Below are positions 63,920-64,000 of a stretch of DNA of 64,000 nt, piece by piece. The position numbers were made by a program, and so were the translations under genes. The notes below the pieces were generated by a model. The model was not told the origin of the DNA, did not search any database, and was given only the letters and a program-made list of their open reading frames with translations. Source of the stretch: Trebouxia sp. TZW2008. Lineage: Eukaryota; Chlorophyta; Trebouxiophyceae; Trebouxiales; Trebouxiaceae. The DNA is taken from NCBI GenBank assembly GCA_002118135.1, contig BDIU01000160.1, positions 248,001 through 312,000 on the forward strand, written 5' to 3'. Every line of letters begins with the position of its first letter. Positions within the stretch are counted from its first letter, which is position 1.

Positions 63920-64000
63920 GTACGACAGCTTCTTGTAGTTGACAAATTCACTGGGTATTAAGTCCCTTTATCATCACTATTTCATGATTGTTACATGTTA

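Noticed and set aside
1..64000. tRNA, rRNA or other structured RNA genes
   Set aside because: No cloverleaf or rRNA-like stretch was recognised by eye; a covariance-model scan would be decisive.

Overview
The window is nuclear DNA from an intron-rich eukaryote. All genes are split, almost all by GT-AG introns (two GC-AG), and there is no operon structure. The gene set fits a green alga: a formin with an N-terminal PTEN-like module, a secreted bacterial-type TPR-sulfotransferase, a plant-like YbaK protein, a GLG1-type Cys-rich protein, and heavy CAG/TGC-biased low complexity. A trebouxiophyte-like chlorophyte is my guess; the class is not proven by the sequence.

Layout: (1) 3' part of a NOPCHAP1-like gene (+, 2-643). 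(2) Secreted TPR-sulfotransferase (+, 1214-8861). (3) SLC25 mitochondrial carrier (-, 14717-9806). (4) Formin (+, 15027-24952). (5) Zeta-crystallin-like quinone oxidoreductase (+, 25592-29238). (6) Q-rich minisatellite protein with a frame break (+, 29959-33117), followed by orphan exon-like segments to 34509. (7) IPI1/TEX10 pre-rRNA processing factor (+, 35632-46028). (8) Unknown 252-residue protein (-, 47699-46888). (9) WDR12/YTM1 (-, 54497-48239). (10) Coiled-coil plus YbaK protein (+, 54785-56026). (11) Lipoyl-fold protein lacking the lipoyl lysine (-, 57186-56549). (12) GLG1-type protein (+, 57811-63919, runs off the window). Most models were built exon by exon with matching phases. The sulfotransferase, carrier, oxidoreductase, IPI1, WDR12, YbaK, lipoyl and unknown-protein models each close to a multiple of three.

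Three genes serve ribosome or snoRNP biogenesis (NOPCHAP1-like, IPI1, WDR12); they are scattered and look independently transcribed. Three gene pairs are divergent with CpG-rich shared 5' regions (14718-15026, 54498-54784, 57187-57810), while gene bodies look CpG-poor.

The most striking structure is in the introns. In nearly every multi-exon gene the intron next to an exon carries 1-8 diverged copies of that exon's edge: the splice acceptor plus the first tens of coding bases, or the last bases plus the donor. The copies are usually 100-200 bp apart, often 145-170. Most are broken by stops or truncated, so they are decayed or decoy exons. The extreme case is WDR12, where nine copies of a WD-repeat exon end form a higher-order array with a 630-633 bp super-period. 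Dispersed short repeat families and a TIR-bearing MITE pair also lie mostly in introns.
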